Source of the DNA: Sphingomonas xanthus
Lineage (GTDB): Bacteria; Pseudomonadota; Alphaproteobacteria; Sphingomonadales; Sphingomonadaceae
Assembly (NCBI RefSeq): GCF_007998985.1
Contig: NZ_CP041659.1
Span: 930,001 to 994,000 of the forward strand
Direction: 5' to 3'
DNA length: 64,000 nt
Below, in pieces: positions 9,531 through 18,441 of this stretch; positions within the stretch are counted from its first letter, which is position 1, and each line of letters opens with the position of its first letter. A program made the translations under genes and the position numbers. Under the pieces are notes generated by a model. The model made no database searches. It saw only the letters and a list, made by a program, of their open reading frames with translations, and was not told where the DNA came from.

Positions 9531-10486
9531 CCCTTCGCTCGGTTCTCAAGGGTAGCGGATCCGCGCTTCCGTTACGGCGCGTTGACAACGCCGAACTGGC
9601 GGACAAGGTCGAAACGTCCGACGAGTGGATCGTCGAGCGGACGGGAATCCGCAGCCGCCACATTGCCGCAGACGGCGAAACGACCGCGACACTGGCGACC
9701 GAGGCGTGCCGCAAGGCGCTTGAGGCGGCTGGGCTGCAGCCGGGTGATATCGACCTCATCGTGCTGGCCACCGCCACGCCCGACCAGACCTTTCCTTCCT
9801 CGGCGACCAAGGTGCAGGCGCTGTTGGGCATCGATGACTGCATCGCCTTCGACGTTCATGCCGTCTGCACCGGCTTTCTTTACGCGCTGAGCGTCGCCGA
9901 CGCGATGCTGCGCGGAGGCAATGCCAGGCGCGCGCTGGTGATCGGTTCCGAAACATTCAGCCGGATCCTCGACTGGAACGACCGGACCACCTGCGTCCTG
10001 TTCGGCGACGGGGCGGGCGCGATCGTGCTCGAGGCCGAAGCTGGCGAAGCGGGCATCCTGTCGACGAGATTGCACGCGGACGGCCGCCATAACGGCCTGC
10101 TCTATGTCGATGGCGGGCCGTCGACGACGGGGACGGTCGGCAAGCTGCGCATGAAGGGCCGCGAGGTGTTTCGCCATGCAGTTGTCAACCTCGCCGAGGT
10201 CCTGTCCGAAGTGCTCGGTGCCGCGGGCCTGACCCCCGACGATGTCGATTGGGTCGTGCCGCACCAGGCCAACGCCCGGATCCTCGACGCGACCGCACGC
10301 AAGCTTGGCCTTCCGGCCGAGAAGGTTATCGTAACCGTCGACCGCCATGCCAACACTTCGGCGGCGTCGGTTCCATTGGCGCTGGACACGGCGATTCGCG
10401 ACGGGCGGATCCAGCGCGGCGACCTATTGGTGCTGGAAGCGATGGGCGGTGGCTTTACGTGGGGCGCTGCCGCGGTTCGCTATTGA
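9527..10486 (+). CDS. fabH: 3-oxoacyl-ACP synthase III
   Basis: Initiates fatty acid synthesis by condensing an acyl-CoA with malonyl-ACP. The catalytic triad is visible: Cys114 in HAVCTGF, His246 in PHQANARI and Asn276 in RHANTSAAS. Length (319 residues) and start [15 protein letters not shown] fit the FabH family. It is downstream of plsX with ATGA overlap and upstream of ihfA. Confidence 0.96.
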   Translation: MTLRSVLKGSGSALPLRRVDNAELADKVETSDEWIVERTGIRSRHIAADGETTATLATEACRKALEAAGLQPGDIDLIVLATATPDQTFPSSATKVQALLGIDDCIAFDVHAVCTGFLYALSVADAMLRGGNARRALVIGSETFSRILDWNDRTTCVLFGDGAGAIVLEAEAGEAGILSTRLHADGRHNGLLYVDGGPSTTGTVGKLRMKGREVFRHAVVNLAEVLSEVLGAAGLTPDDVDWVVPHQANARILDATARKLGLPAEKVIVTVDRHANTSAASVPLALDTAIRDGRIQRGDLLVLEAMGGGFTWGAAAVRY

Positions 10487-10591
10487 ACCGGCTGGAAAAT
10501 AGGGCAAATGTCGAATTGCCGACGCGCAGGCTTTGCGGTAGCCTGATGACCGCGTGCCGGCTTGGTGCGGATGAGGGGGCGGAGATCATTT

Positions 10592-10915
10592 ATGGCTGAT
10601 GCGGGTATCGCCCGTTCGGAAGGTCTGCATTCGGGCACGCTGACCCGCGCGGACCTCGCTGATATCGTTCACAACCGGCTGGGCGTATCGCGCGCGGAGA
10701 GCGCAAGCATCGTCGAGCGGGTGCTTCACCACATGTGCCATTCGCTGAGCGAGGGTTCAAACGTGAAGGTATCCGGCTTTGGCACCTTCATCCTGCGGGA
10801 CAAGGGCGAGCGGATCGGCCGCAACCCGAAGACCGGAGTCGAAGTCCCGATTGCGCCTCGCCGCGTCCTGACTTTCAGGGCCAGCCAGATCATGCGCGAC
10901 AGGATTGCGAAGTAG
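10592..10915 (+). CDS. ihfA: Integration host factor subunit alpha
   Basis: DNA-bending HU/IHF-family protein of 107 residues. It contains [17 protein letters not shown], and the arm [12 protein letters not shown] that inserts into the minor groove. A GGAG site lies upstream of the ATG at 10592; the frame is open further upstream, but the extra residues are Arg-rich and unlike the family. It sits in its usual place after fabH and directly before a MerR regulator. Confidence 0.93.
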   Translation: MADAGIARSEGLHSGTLTRADLADIVHNRLGVSRAESASIVERVLHHMCHSLSEGSNVKVSGFGTFILRDKGERIGRNPKTGVEVPIAPRRVLTFRASQIMRDRIAK

Positions 10916-10925
10916 GGTCGCGGGG

Positions 10926-11327
10926 ATGGCGACCGGCGAAAAGGCCCCGGACGCCTTCCGTACCATTGGCGAACTTGCGACCGATCTGGGCGTTGCGCAG
11001 CACATCCTGCGCTACTGGGAAACCAAATTTCCCGAGCTGAAGCCGCTGCAGCGTGCGGGAAACCGCCGTTATTACCGGCCCGCCGATGTCGCATTGGCGC
11101 GGCGGATCAACCGCTTGCTCAACGAGGAAGGCTATACCGTCAAAGGCGTGCAGAAGCTGCTTCGTTCCAAGGAGCAGCCCGACGATGGTGTAACGCCACA
11201 AGCGGCCGCCCCGCCGACGCAATTCGCACAACCGACCAGAGTTACGAACGATCCTCGCAACGCCGCGCTTGACCTTGATCGACTGGTAAAGCTGCGCGAC
11301 CGGCTGGCCGCGGCCATCGCCGACTAG
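10926..11327 (+). CDS. MerR family transcriptional regulator
   Basis: A 133-residue regulator with an N-terminal MerR-type winged helix ([13 protein letters not shown], then [13 protein letters not shown] and [16 protein letters not shown]). The rest is a short helix and a variable Pro/Gln tail; there are no Cys ligands of a metal-sensing MerR. The start at 10926, ten bases after ihfA, is preceded by a G-rich stretch and avoids overlap with ihfA. This MerR gene is a standard member of the ihfA locus in Sphingomonadales; its targets are unknown. It shares its stop (CTAG) with convergent sixA. Confidence 0.85.
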   Translation: MATGEKAPDAFRTIGELATDLGVAQHILRYWETKFPELKPLQRAGNRRYYRPADVALARRINRLLNEEGYTVKGVQKLLRSKEQPDDGVTPQAAAPPTQFAQPTRVTNDPRNAALDLDRLVKLRDRLAAAIAD

Positions 11328-11800
11328 CCGAGTTCTTTCGGCCGCAACATCCGCGCGAGAGTCCCACGCTCCTTGCCCACCGCCGCCCAATCGTCGACTG
11401 GCAGCACCAGTTCCACCGCCGTGCCGGTCGCCATGTCGAGCGGTAGCCCGGCGAGCATCGCGGCAAGCTGTTCGAAACCCGGGTTATGGCCGACCAGCAT
11501 CAGCCGGCGGACCGAGGACGGCGTTTCCTGCACGATCGCCAGCAGATAGCCCGTCGATGCATCATAGATTCTCTCGTCATAGACGGGATCGAGGCCGGCG
11601 AGATTCGCAGTCTGTGCGGCGCGCCGGGCAGGGCTGCTGAGGACCAGGTCCCAGGACAGTCCAAGGGCGCGAAATTCATCGCCCATGCGGGTCGCATCAC
11701 GCCGCCCCCGCTCCGCCAGCACCCGGTCGAAGTCGCGCCCGCTGGGCGAATCATGCTCGGTCTTGGCGTGGCGAAACATCGTCAAGCTTCTCACTCGCAT
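11324..11800 (-). CDS. sixA: Histidine phosphatase family protein, SixA-like
   Basis: A 158-residue phosphoglycerate-mutase-fold phosphatase. The N-terminal [10 protein letters not shown] provides the catalytic RHxK signature of SixA, and [10 protein letters not shown] supplies the second His. SixA proteins remove phosphate from phosphohistidine on signalling or PTS proteins. The start overlaps the end of the upstream helicase gene by ten bases, implying a two-gene unit. Confidence 0.85.
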   Translation of the reverse strand: MRVRSLTMFRHAKTEHDSPSGRDFDRVLAERGRRDATRMGDEFRALGLSWDLVLSSPARRAAQTANLAGLDPVYDERIYDASTGYLLAIVQETPSSVRRLMLVGHNPGFEQLAAMLAGLPLDMATGTAVELVLPVDDWAAVGKERGTLARMLRPKELG

Positions 11801-14499
11801 TCTCCTGCCGTAGCCGGCGCATCCACCAAAATCCCGCCGGCGAGCCGTTCGCGCACCCTTGCCACGGCAATGTCGAGCGGGACACGGGAGATCACCACGC
11901 CGTCCGGAAAGGCATTGAGCAGGCGCGATGGCAGCGCGCTGGACAGGATGACGAACAGACCGCGATCGCCCTGCCGGCGGATTAGCCGGCCGAACGCCTG
12001 GGCCAGCCGCGCCCGGACCATCCGGTCATCATAAGAACTGCCGCCGCCGGCCAGCTTGCGCGCGGCGTGAAGCACCGTTGGCCGCGGCCAGGGCACGCGT
12101 TCCATCACCACCAAGCGCAATGAATCGCCCGGGACGTCGACACCGTCGCGCAACGCGTCGGTGCCGAGCAGCGATGCGTGCGGATCATCGCGAAAGATAT
12201 CGACCAGCGTGCCGGTGTCGATCGGGTCGACATGCTGGGCGAGCAGCGGGAGGCCCGCGCGCGCCAGCCGATCGGCGATCCTAGCGTGAACCGCCCGCAG
12301 CCGCTGGATGGCGGTAAACAGGCCAAGCGTGCCGCCCTGCGCCGCTTCGATCAGCCGGGCGTAGGCACCGGCCAGCGCCGCCATGTCGTTGCGCCCGACA
12401 TCGGTGACGATCAGCACTTCGGCGTGGGCGGCATAATCGAACGGACTGTCGGCTTCGAAGTGGCGGGCCGAAGATGCCAGGTGAAGCGCGCCGACCCGCT
12501 GTTCGGCGCTTGGCCAGCCTTCAGCGCCCCGCAGCGTGGCCGAGGTGACGAGCACCCCGTGCGCCGGTTCGAGTACGACCTTGGCAAGCGGCCGAGTGGG
12601 ATCGAGCCAGCGGCGGTGCAGCCCGACATCATATTCGCGCCCCTCGGCCCGGTCGATCGCAAGCCAATCAACGAAATCGGGATCGGCGGCCGCGCCGATC
12701 CTACCGAGCATCGCCATCCAGGCGGCCAGCGTGTCGCGCCTCCAGCCAAGGCCGTGAATCGCGCCGTCGACCCGGGCCCGCGCCTGCGAATCGAGCCAGT
12801 CGGGCGCATCCTCGAGGATTGCCTCGAGCCGGCGGACAAGCGCGGCCAGCGGCTTGGCCAATGCCTCCAGCGCTTCCAGCGCCCCGGCAGCGGCGGAAAC
12901 GAGACTGCCGTCCGGTTCGGCCAGTTCGGTTTCGAGGCCGTAGCCGGCTTCCTGGGCCTTTGCCCTTGCATAGACCGTGCCGCGCACCTCGGCGAGCAGC
13001 CGCTCCATTGGGCCGAAGGGATCACCCTCCGCCAGCCGGGTCAACCAACCTTCGGACGGAAGGGCACGTGCTGCATCAATAGCCGATTCGAGCGCGGCGC
13101 CGCCTTGTTCGTCGTAACTGGCTACATCCATCAACCGCGCCGATAGGCCGCGCCGCCGGCCGCGTGACTTGCCTTCCGGCCCGACGATCCAGCGGCGAAG
13201 CTCGATCGCCTCGCGGCCGGTCAGGGCCGCGGCAAAGGTGCTGTCGGCCGAATCGAACAGGTGGTGACCTTCGTCGAAGATGATTCGGGTTGGGGCATCG
13301 GGTCTGCCGCGGGCCGCGCCGACCATCACCAGCGCATGGTTGGCGATCACCAGGTCGGCGTCCCGTCCGGCCCGCTCGGCCCGTTCGATGAAGCATTTGC
13401 GATAGTGCGGACAGCCCGCATAGACGCATTCGCCGCGCTGGTCGGTCAACGCGGTTGCGCCGGCCCGGCGAAACAGGCTCGGCAGCCAGCCGGGTAGGTC
13501 GCCGCCGACCATATCGCCGTCGCGCGAATAGGCCGCCCACCGCCCGACCAACTGCGCAAGCACCGCCGCGCGTCCCGAAAAAGCGCCTTGCATGGCGTCT
13601 TCGAGGTTGAGCAGGCAGAGGTAATTCTCGCGGCCCTTGCGAATGACGATCCGCCGCCGGCACTCTTCCTGATCCGGAAACAGCCGCCGCCCTTCGGCGT
13701 CGAGCTGGCGCTGCAAGGCCTTGGTGAAGGTCGACACCCACACCGTCCCGCCCGCACGTTCGGCCCAAAGCGCCGAGGGGGCCAGATAGGCGAGCGTCTT
13801 GCCGATCCCGGTACCGGCTTCTGCAAGCAGCAGGTTTGGCGCGCCGAGCGCCGGGCGCGGCGCGAAAATCCCCGCAATCTCCCTTGCCATTGCCCGCTGT
13901 CCGAGGCGGGGCTCTGCTTCTCGGCCGGTCAGCTCGGTCAGTTTCGCTTCGGCGTCGGCTTGGGGAATGGAGACGGTGCGCGGCGGCGGCCGGTCACTTT
14001 GCTCTTCCCAAGGTTCAAGCCGCGAAAACAGCATCCGCTCGCCGCGCTCGGGCTTGGCAAGCCACTGTGCCACAAATGGCGCCCAGCTCCAGCCCAGCCG
14101 ATGCAGGCTGACATTGGCAGTCCATGCGCCCTCGCGTTCAGACCACTGCTCCTCGCCCAGCCGGTCGAGCAACGCCGCGGCAATGTCGAGGAGCACCGGC
14201 GCCGCGTCCCGCTCCGCAGTGGGTGGCGCAAGGTCCAGCGCCCGCGCCATGCCGGGCACGGTCGGCACGGCAAAGCGGGCCGGGTGAATGAAGGCGAACA
14301 GTTCCAGCAGGTCGAGGCCGCTGACATCCGCATAGCCCAGCCGCTGGCCGACCAGCGGCGCATTGAGCAGGACGTGCGGCGTGCTGGCCAATTGGCCGAT
14401 CGCCTCGCCGCGCTGAACCTCGCGCACGCGGCCCCCTTCGGCAATCCAGATGCCGGCATGGGTTGCATGGAGGGCGGGAAGAGGCAAAGGAGCGGCCAC
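11791..14499 (-). CDS. DinG/XPD-like ATP-dependent DNA helicase with Fe-S cluster site
   Basis: A 902-residue superfamily 2 helicase. Walker A is at 227-235 (EAGTGIGKT), the DEGH Walker B at 409-412, and four cysteines at 295, 358, 363 and 369 (CxxxxCxxxxxC cluster plus an earlier Cys) form a DinG/XPD-type 4Fe-4S site. The C-terminal motif AQAFGRLIRRQGDRG is motif VI. The first 190 residues resemble a degenerate DnaQ-like exonuclease region (LLELFAFIHPARFAVPT) without an obvious DEDD set. Likely role: unwinding damaged or R-loop DNA. Transcribed with sixA; divergent from lysS. Confidence 0.85.
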   Translation of the reverse strand: MAAPLPLPALHATHAGIWIAEGGRVREVQRGEAIGQLASTPHVLLNAPLVGQRLGYADVSGLDLLELFAFIHPARFAVPTVPGMARALDLAPPTAERDAAPVLLDIAAALLDRLGEEQWSEREGAWTANVSLHRLGWSWAPFVAQWLAKPERGERMLFSRLEPWEEQSDRPPPRTVSIPQADAEAKLTELTGREAEPRLGQRAMAREIAGIFAPRPALGAPNLLLAEAGTGIGKTLAYLAPSALWAERAGGTVWVSTFTKALQRQLDAEGRRLFPDQEECRRRIVIRKGRENYLCLLNLEDAMQGAFSGRAAVLAQLVGRWAAYSRDGDMVGGDLPGWLPSLFRRAGATALTDQRGECVYAGCPHYRKCFIERAERAGRDADLVIANHALVMVGAARGRPDAPTRIIFDEGHHLFDSADSTFAAALTGREAIELRRWIVGPEGKSRGRRRGLSARLMDVASYDEQGGAALESAIDAARALPSEGWLTRLAEGDPFGPMERLLAEVRGTVYARAKAQEAGYGLETELAEPDGSLVSAAAGALEALEALAKPLAALVRRLEAILEDAPDWLDSQARARVDGAIHGLGWRRDTLAAWMAMLGRIGAAADPDFVDWLAIDRAEGREYDVGLHRRWLDPTRPLAKVVLEPAHGVLVTSATLRGAEGWPSAEQRVGALHLASSARHFEADSPFDYAAHAEVLIVTDVGRNDMAALAGAYARLIEAAQGGTLGLFTAIQRLRAVHARIADRLARAGLPLLAQHVDPIDTGTLVDIFRDDPHASLLGTDALRDGVDVPGDSLRLVVMERVPWPRPTVLHAARKLAGGGSSYDDRMVRARLAQAFGRLIRRQGDRGLFVILSSALPSRLLNAFPDGVVISRVPLDIAVARVRERLAGGILVDAPATAGECE

Positions 14500-14505
14500 G
14501 ACGGC

Positions 14506-14513
14506 TTAACCAT
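14506..14513 (+). promoter_or_regulatory. TTAACCAT motif between helicase and lysS
   Basis: Exact match to the CtrA half-site form TTAACCAT known from alphaproteobacteria, in the 42-base gap between the divergent helicase and lysS starts. A single short motif can occur by chance. Confidence 0.3.
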
Positions 14514-14541
14514 TGGCCGCACCGGAACGAAAGGGCAACAG

Positions 14542-16131
14542 TTGACCAGCGATGCAATCCGCGCCGCCGCAATGACCAGCAAGGCCTGGCCATATGAGGA
14601 AGCGCGCAAGCTGGTCAAACGCTGGCCGGACGGAAAGCCCGGAGGGGCCCCGATGCTGTTCGAAACCGGTTATGGCCCGTCGGGCGTGCCGCATATAGGC
14701 ACCTTCACCGAGGTGCTGCGCACTACGATGGTCCGCCATGCCTATAAGGAATTGACCGGCGGCGCGCCGACGAGACTGGTAGCGTTCAGCGATGACATGG
14801 ACGGGCTTCGCAAGGTTCCAGACAATGTCCCCAACGGCGATTTGCTGGCGGCCAACCTTGGCAAGCCGCTGAGCCGGATTCCCAATCCCTTCGCGACCGA
14901 GGATAAAAGTTTCTCGTCGCACAATAATGCGATGCTCCGGCGGTTCCTCGACCAATATGGGTTCGACTATGAGTTCGTATCGGCGGCGGAGCGCTACAAC
15001 TCGGGCGCGTTTGACGAAGCGCTGAAGGATGTGCTGCGCCGCTTCGACGACATCCTTGCGATCATGTTGCCGACGCTGCGTGAGGAAAGGCGGCAGACCT
15101 ATTCGCCGATCCTTCCCATCTCCCCCGCCACCGGCCGCGTGCTGCAAGTTCCGGTGGAGGTGATCGACGCCGAAGCCGGTACGATCGCCTTTACCGACGA
15201 GGATGGGACACGGGTTGAACAGTCGGCGCTTGGCGGCAGGGCCAAGTGCCAGTGGAAGGTCGACTGGGCGATGCGCTGGGTCGCGCTCGGCGTCGATTAT
15301 GAAATGTACGGCAAGGACCTGACCGACAGCGGCGTCCAATCGGGAAAGATTGCGGCGGTACTGGGCGGCCGCAAGCCCGAAGGATTGATCTACGAGATGT
15401 TCCTCGACGAGAAGGGCGAGAAAATCTCCAAGTCGAAGGGCAATGGGCTGAGCCTCGACGACTGGCTGACCTATGGCAGCGACGACAGCCTGGCGTTCTA
15501 CCTCTACCGCGAGCCGAAGAAGGCCAAGAATCTCCACCTCGGCCTGGTCCCGCGCGCGGTCGACGAATATTGGCAGTTCCGCAGCAATTATGCCGGGCAG
15601 GAAACCGACAAGAGGCTCGGGAACCCCGTCCACCATATTCATGGCGGCAAGGTCCCGGCGGGCGAACTCCCCCTGACCTATGGTCTGTTGCTGAACCTGG
15701 TCAGCTTGCCGGGCGTGCAGGACAAGGAAATCGCTTGGAAATTCGTTCAGAAATATGCGCCCGGGACGTCGCCCGAAACAAATGAGGAGCTGGACACGCT
15801 GATCGGCCTTGCGGTCAATTATGCCCGCGACTTCGTTGTGCCTGGCCTCAAGCGTCGCGCTCCGACAGAACTGGAGCGGACTGCGCTCGCCGACCTCGAC
15901 TCCGAACTGGCCAAGCTTGGTCCTGCAACTCCGACCGATGCGATCCAGAATGTCGTCTTCGAAGTCGGCAAGCGCCACGCGTTCGAAAGCCTGCGCCACT
16001 GGTTCCAGTCGCTCTACGAGACTCTGCTTGGCAGCAGCCAGGGTCCGCGCATGGGCAGCTTTTTTGCCCTTTACGGTCTGGACAATAGCCGGCGGCTGAT
16101 CGCCGACGCTCTGGAGCAGGCCTCCGCCTAG
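14542..16131 (+). CDS. lysS: Class I lysyl-tRNA synthetase
   Basis: Charges tRNA-Lys. This is the archaeal/alphaproteobacterial class I type, unrelated to the usual bacterial class II enzyme. HIGT is at 51-54 (GPSGVPHIGTF) and KISKS at 294-298. The TTG at 14542 is chosen because AAAGGG lies seven to eight bases upstream and the resulting start TSDAIRAAAMTSKAWPYEEA matches family length (529 residues); ATG 14572 is the alternative. The long open extension upstream to 13588 runs antisense through the helicase and is not coding. The stop is shared (CTAG) with the convergent S41 peptidase. Confidence 0.92.
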   Translation: MTSDAIRAAAMTSKAWPYEEARKLVKRWPDGKPGGAPMLFETGYGPSGVPHIGTFTEVLRTTMVRHAYKELTGGAPTRLVAFSDDMDGLRKVPDNVPNGDLLAANLGKPLSRIPNPFATEDKSFSSHNNAMLRRFLDQYGFDYEFVSAAERYNSGAFDEALKDVLRRFDDILAIMLPTLREERRQTYSPILPISPATGRVLQVPVEVIDAEAGTIAFTDEDGTRVEQSALGGRAKCQWKVDWAMRWVALGVDYEMYGKDLTDSGVQSGKIAAVLGGRKPEGLIYEMFLDEKGEKISKSKGNGLSLDDWLTYGSDDSLAFYLYREPKKAKNLHLGLVPRAVDEYWQFRSNYAGQETDKRLGNPVHHIHGGKVPAGELPLTYGLLLNLVSLPGVQDKEIAWKFVQKYAPGTSPETNEELDTLIGLAVNYARDFVVPGLKRRAPTELERTALADLDSELAKLGPATPTDAIQNVVFEVGKRHAFESLRHWFQSLYETLLGSSQGPRMGSFFALYGLDNSRRLIADALEQASA

Positions 16132-17198
16132 CGCAGTGCGGCGAGGGCTTCTTCGCCGCTGATCGGCCTGCCGGCAAGGCGAAGGGCCTCGTCGAGCGCC
16201 TTGGGTGCCTCCACCGCGACGTCAGGCGCGATTCCGGTCCCTTCCCAACCCTTGTTGGTGTCGGGATCGTAGGTTCGGCCGACCGGGACGAACGCGGCGA
16301 AGATGCTGCCCATCGGCCGCATGGTCCCATAGTTGCCCGCACCGCGGGTGTTTTCCCCAACGATCGTCGCCCGGCCGCTACGCTTGAGCGCAAGGGCAAG
16401 ATGTTCGGCCGCCGACGCCGTCCGCTTGGACGTTAGATAATAGACCTTCGCCTGGCGAAGCCGGGTTGGGCTTGAATCCGGCTGGGCCCGGTGCATCCGC
16501 CGAACGACATCGTCCGAGGTCGGGATCAAATGGAGCGTACCGAGGTCCTCGAACGGGCTGCCTTCCCGTTCCTCGACCGCGCGGCGCGTATCCATCAGGA
16601 CAAGATCGGTCGGCTGGTCGAAGATTTCCCCGAAGATCATGTCAATTTCCGCTAGCCCCCCGCCGCGGTGCTGACGCGCGTCGATGATCAGCGTGTCGGC
16701 ATCCCCATGTTCGTCGAGGAATTTGCGCAGATCGGAGAGACTCGCTTCGTTGCCCGGAAACATCGTGAAAGCGACATAGGCAATGCCCGGAGCGATCCAG
16801 CCCGACTTGGCTTGGCCGCTTTCCGTCAGGGGACGATAATCCTGGTCGCCGTCGGACCCGCCGCGTTGGGCAAGGGGGATGACGTGCAGCCGCAAATGCC
16901 GGTCGGAATGAACAGCCTGGATATCCTCCGTCACCTTGGCGGCAAAGCTTTTCGCATCAGGGAAGCGGGCATAGCTGCCGGCGGCAAGGTTGTTCCGGAG
17001 CATGTCGGCATAAGCCTTCGCGGCCTTGGGAAGAACGAAATCCTGCTCAAGCGTTGTCGCCAGCTTCTCGACCGTCCGGTGCGCCTCTGCTGCGACGAAG
17101 GGGTCGGGCGCCTCGGTCGATGCCGCGGCCTGCGGGGAAGTCTGGCTCACGGCTGGGACCGCGACGGCTGCAAGCAGCATGGGAAGCAGGCGAAGCAA
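16128..17198 (-). CDS. Exported S41 family peptidase
   Basis: A 356-residue tail-specific/IRBP-type serine peptidase with N-terminal signal peptide ending at PAVSQ. The N-terminal helical part contains HRTVEKLATTLEQDF; the catalytic Ser lies in KRTASAAEHLAL and is followed by GENTRGAGN. A TTG at 17198 is preferred: GGAGA is seven bases upstream (17206-17210) and a promoter lies just before it. The alternative is ATG 17180. The longer frame to 17258 would start inside the promoter. It ends convergently with lysS through CTAG. Confidence 0.85.
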   Translation of the reverse strand: MLRLLPMLLAAVAVPAVSQTSPQAAASTEAPDPFVAAEAHRTVEKLATTLEQDFVLPKAAKAYADMLRNNLAAGSYARFPDAKSFAAKVTEDIQAVHSDRHLRLHVIPLAQRGGSDGDQDYRPLTESGQAKSGWIAPGIAYVAFTMFPGNEASLSDLRKFLDEHGDADTLIIDARQHRGGGLAEIDMIFGEIFDQPTDLVLMDTRRAVEEREGSPFEDLGTLHLIPTSDDVVRRMHRAQPDSSPTRLRQAKVYYLTSKRTASAAEHLALALKRSGRATIVGENTRGAGNYGTMRPMGSIFAAFVPVGRTYDPDTNKGWEGTGIAPDVAVEAPKALDEALRLAGRPISGEEALAALR

Positions 17199-17229
17199 AA
17201 TCTCGTCTCCACTGTATTGGTGATATAAT

Positions 17230-17258
17230 ACAATAATATGCAATCGGCCCTGTTTCAA
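17230..17258 (-). promoter_or_regulatory. Candidate sigma-70 promoter of the S41 peptidase gene
   Basis: On the minus strand TTGAAA (17253-17258) and TATTGT (17230-17235) are 17 bases apart in a short AT-rich island. Transcription would begin about 25 bases before the TTG start. The same island also contains a perfect TATAAT on the plus strand (17224-17229) without a good -35 element. Confidence 0.45.
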
Positions 17259-17291
17259 GGTGGCGCTCGCCGCTTTGGCGGGCCTTGGATG

Positions 17292-17540
17292 TCAGGGTCC
17301 GAAGGAAAGGATCTCGATCTGTCGGACCGAGCGGTCGATGACGACGACCGACCTTTTTTCTGCCGTCTTGCGGGCGGCGGGGCTGCTCTTGCGGGCGGCG
17401 GAGTCGGCCTTGTGGTCGTGCTTCTTAAGGCAGGGCTTGGCCTTGGGGCTGGCTGCATGCGCGGCCGCGCCGCCGAACGGCAACTCGGCCGGACTGCCGG
17501 CTGCTAGCAGCAAAAGGACAAGGGCGGCGCGCAAGCTCAT
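17292..17540 (-). CDS. Small exported Lys/Ala-rich protein of unknown function
   Basis: An 82-residue open frame with a convincing signal peptide (MSLRAALVLLLLAAG, cleavage likely near AAHAA) followed by a Lys-rich linker and the end VVVIDRSVRQIEILSFGP. There is one Cys in the mature part. I recognise no family. No strong ribosome site is visible; an upstream in-frame ATG at 17558 is possible. It lies between the S41 gene on the same strand and the divergent Lrp gene. An open frame overlaps it on the other strand, so the call is moderate. Confidence 0.45.
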   Translation of the reverse strand: MSLRAALVLLLLAAGSPAELPFGGAAAHAASPKAKPCLKKHDHKADSAARKSSPAARKTAEKRSVVVIDRSVRQIEILSFGP

Positions 17541-17621
17541 GGGACATTTATACCCCAATCGCGTTGCTCACGCTGCGCAAAAGAACTGGCGGGCGCGCCA
17601 GATTCTGGCAAGAAGAAGTCG

Positions 17622-18101
17622 ATGTTCGACAGTTTCGACCTCAAGCTGCTCAACGCGATGCAGGCCGACGCGGATCGCACGGCCGAAGAGCTGGCCGAGG
17701 TCATCGCCTTGTCTCCCTCCGCAATCGCCCGCCGCTTGCGTCGGCTGCGCGAGGTCGGCGCGATCGCGCGCACGGTCGCCCTGGTATCGCCTGAGCTGGC
17801 CAGCAAGCGGCTGAGGGCGATGATCGGGATTCAGCTGCACGATCATGCGCCGGCCGCGGGACTCGCCGACCTGCGCGACCGGTTACAGGCACGCCATGAG
17901 GTGCAAATGTGTTTGGAGGTCAGCGGTCCGGACGACATGATCCTCCTTATCGCCTGCGCCGACATGGCCGAATTCAACCTGTTCGCGGACGCCGAACTGG
18001 CATCCAACCCAGTGGTTCGCCGCTACACGACAAGTTTCGTCAAGAAAGAGATCAAGAACCAGCCGCTGCTCTGGCTCACGGAGCGCGACTTCCCCGGCTA
18101 A
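17622..18101 (+). CDS. Lrp/AsnC family transcriptional regulator
   Basis: A 159-residue regulator with N-terminal winged helix (FDLKLLNAMQADADRTAEEL, SPSAIARRLRRLREVGAI) and C-terminal RAM effector domain (VSGPDDMILLIACADMAEF). The final helix carries the common TTSFVKKEIKNQ motif. Lrp proteins sense amino acids or related small molecules. A DUF4242 gene follows 58 bases downstream on the same strand. Confidence 0.92.
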   Translation: MFDSFDLKLLNAMQADADRTAEELAEVIALSPSAIARRLRRLREVGAIARTVALVSPELASKRLRAMIGIQLHDHAPAAGLADLRDRLQARHEVQMCLEVSGPDDMILLIACADMAEFNLFADAELASNPVVRRYTTSFVKKEIKNQPLLWLTERDFPG

Positions 18102-18159
18102 GACGCGGACAAGCACCGCCATTCCTGCTATGTCCGCCTTACATTACCGAGGTGGGCAC

Positions 18160-18435
18160 GTGGCACAATTTGTCGTCGAAAAGGACATCGAGGGGCTTGG
18201 CCGGCTTAGCCCGTTCCAACGCGACCAGACCGTTCGAAGGTCCTGCTCCCCGCTGCACGGCATTTCGCCCGATATCGTCTGGGTGCAAAGCTATCTGACC
18301 GACGACAAATGTTTCTGCGTATTCGAGGCGCCCAGCGAGCAGGCGCTGCGCGAGCTGATCGACCGGATGGGGATCGACCAGCCCAAGAGCATCGCCCAGG
18401 TCCATGAGGTCATCGGCCCGGCGGCGAACGACTGA
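18160..18435 (+). CDS. DUF4242 family protein (SCO4226-like)
   Basis: A 91-residue ferredoxin-like alpha/beta protein. AQFVVEKDIEGLG, WVQSYLTDDKCFCVFEAP and the final AQVHEVIGP are typical of DUF4242, a family that includes the nickel-binding SCO4226. The GTG at 18160 is chosen because family members begin just before the VERDI-like strand and GAGG lies upstream; ATG 18130 would add ten residues. It may be co-transcribed with the Lrp regulator. Metal binding is inference from the family. Confidence 0.75.
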   Translation: MAQFVVEKDIEGLGRLSPFQRDQTVRRSCSPLHGISPDIVWVQSYLTDDKCFCVFEAPSEQALRELIDRMGIDQPKSIAQVHEVIGPAAND

Positions 18436-18441
18436 ACCTGC

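Noticed and set aside
13588..14541. Upstream extension of lysS
   Set aside because: It would run antisense through the helicase; family length and a ribosome site support the start at 14542.
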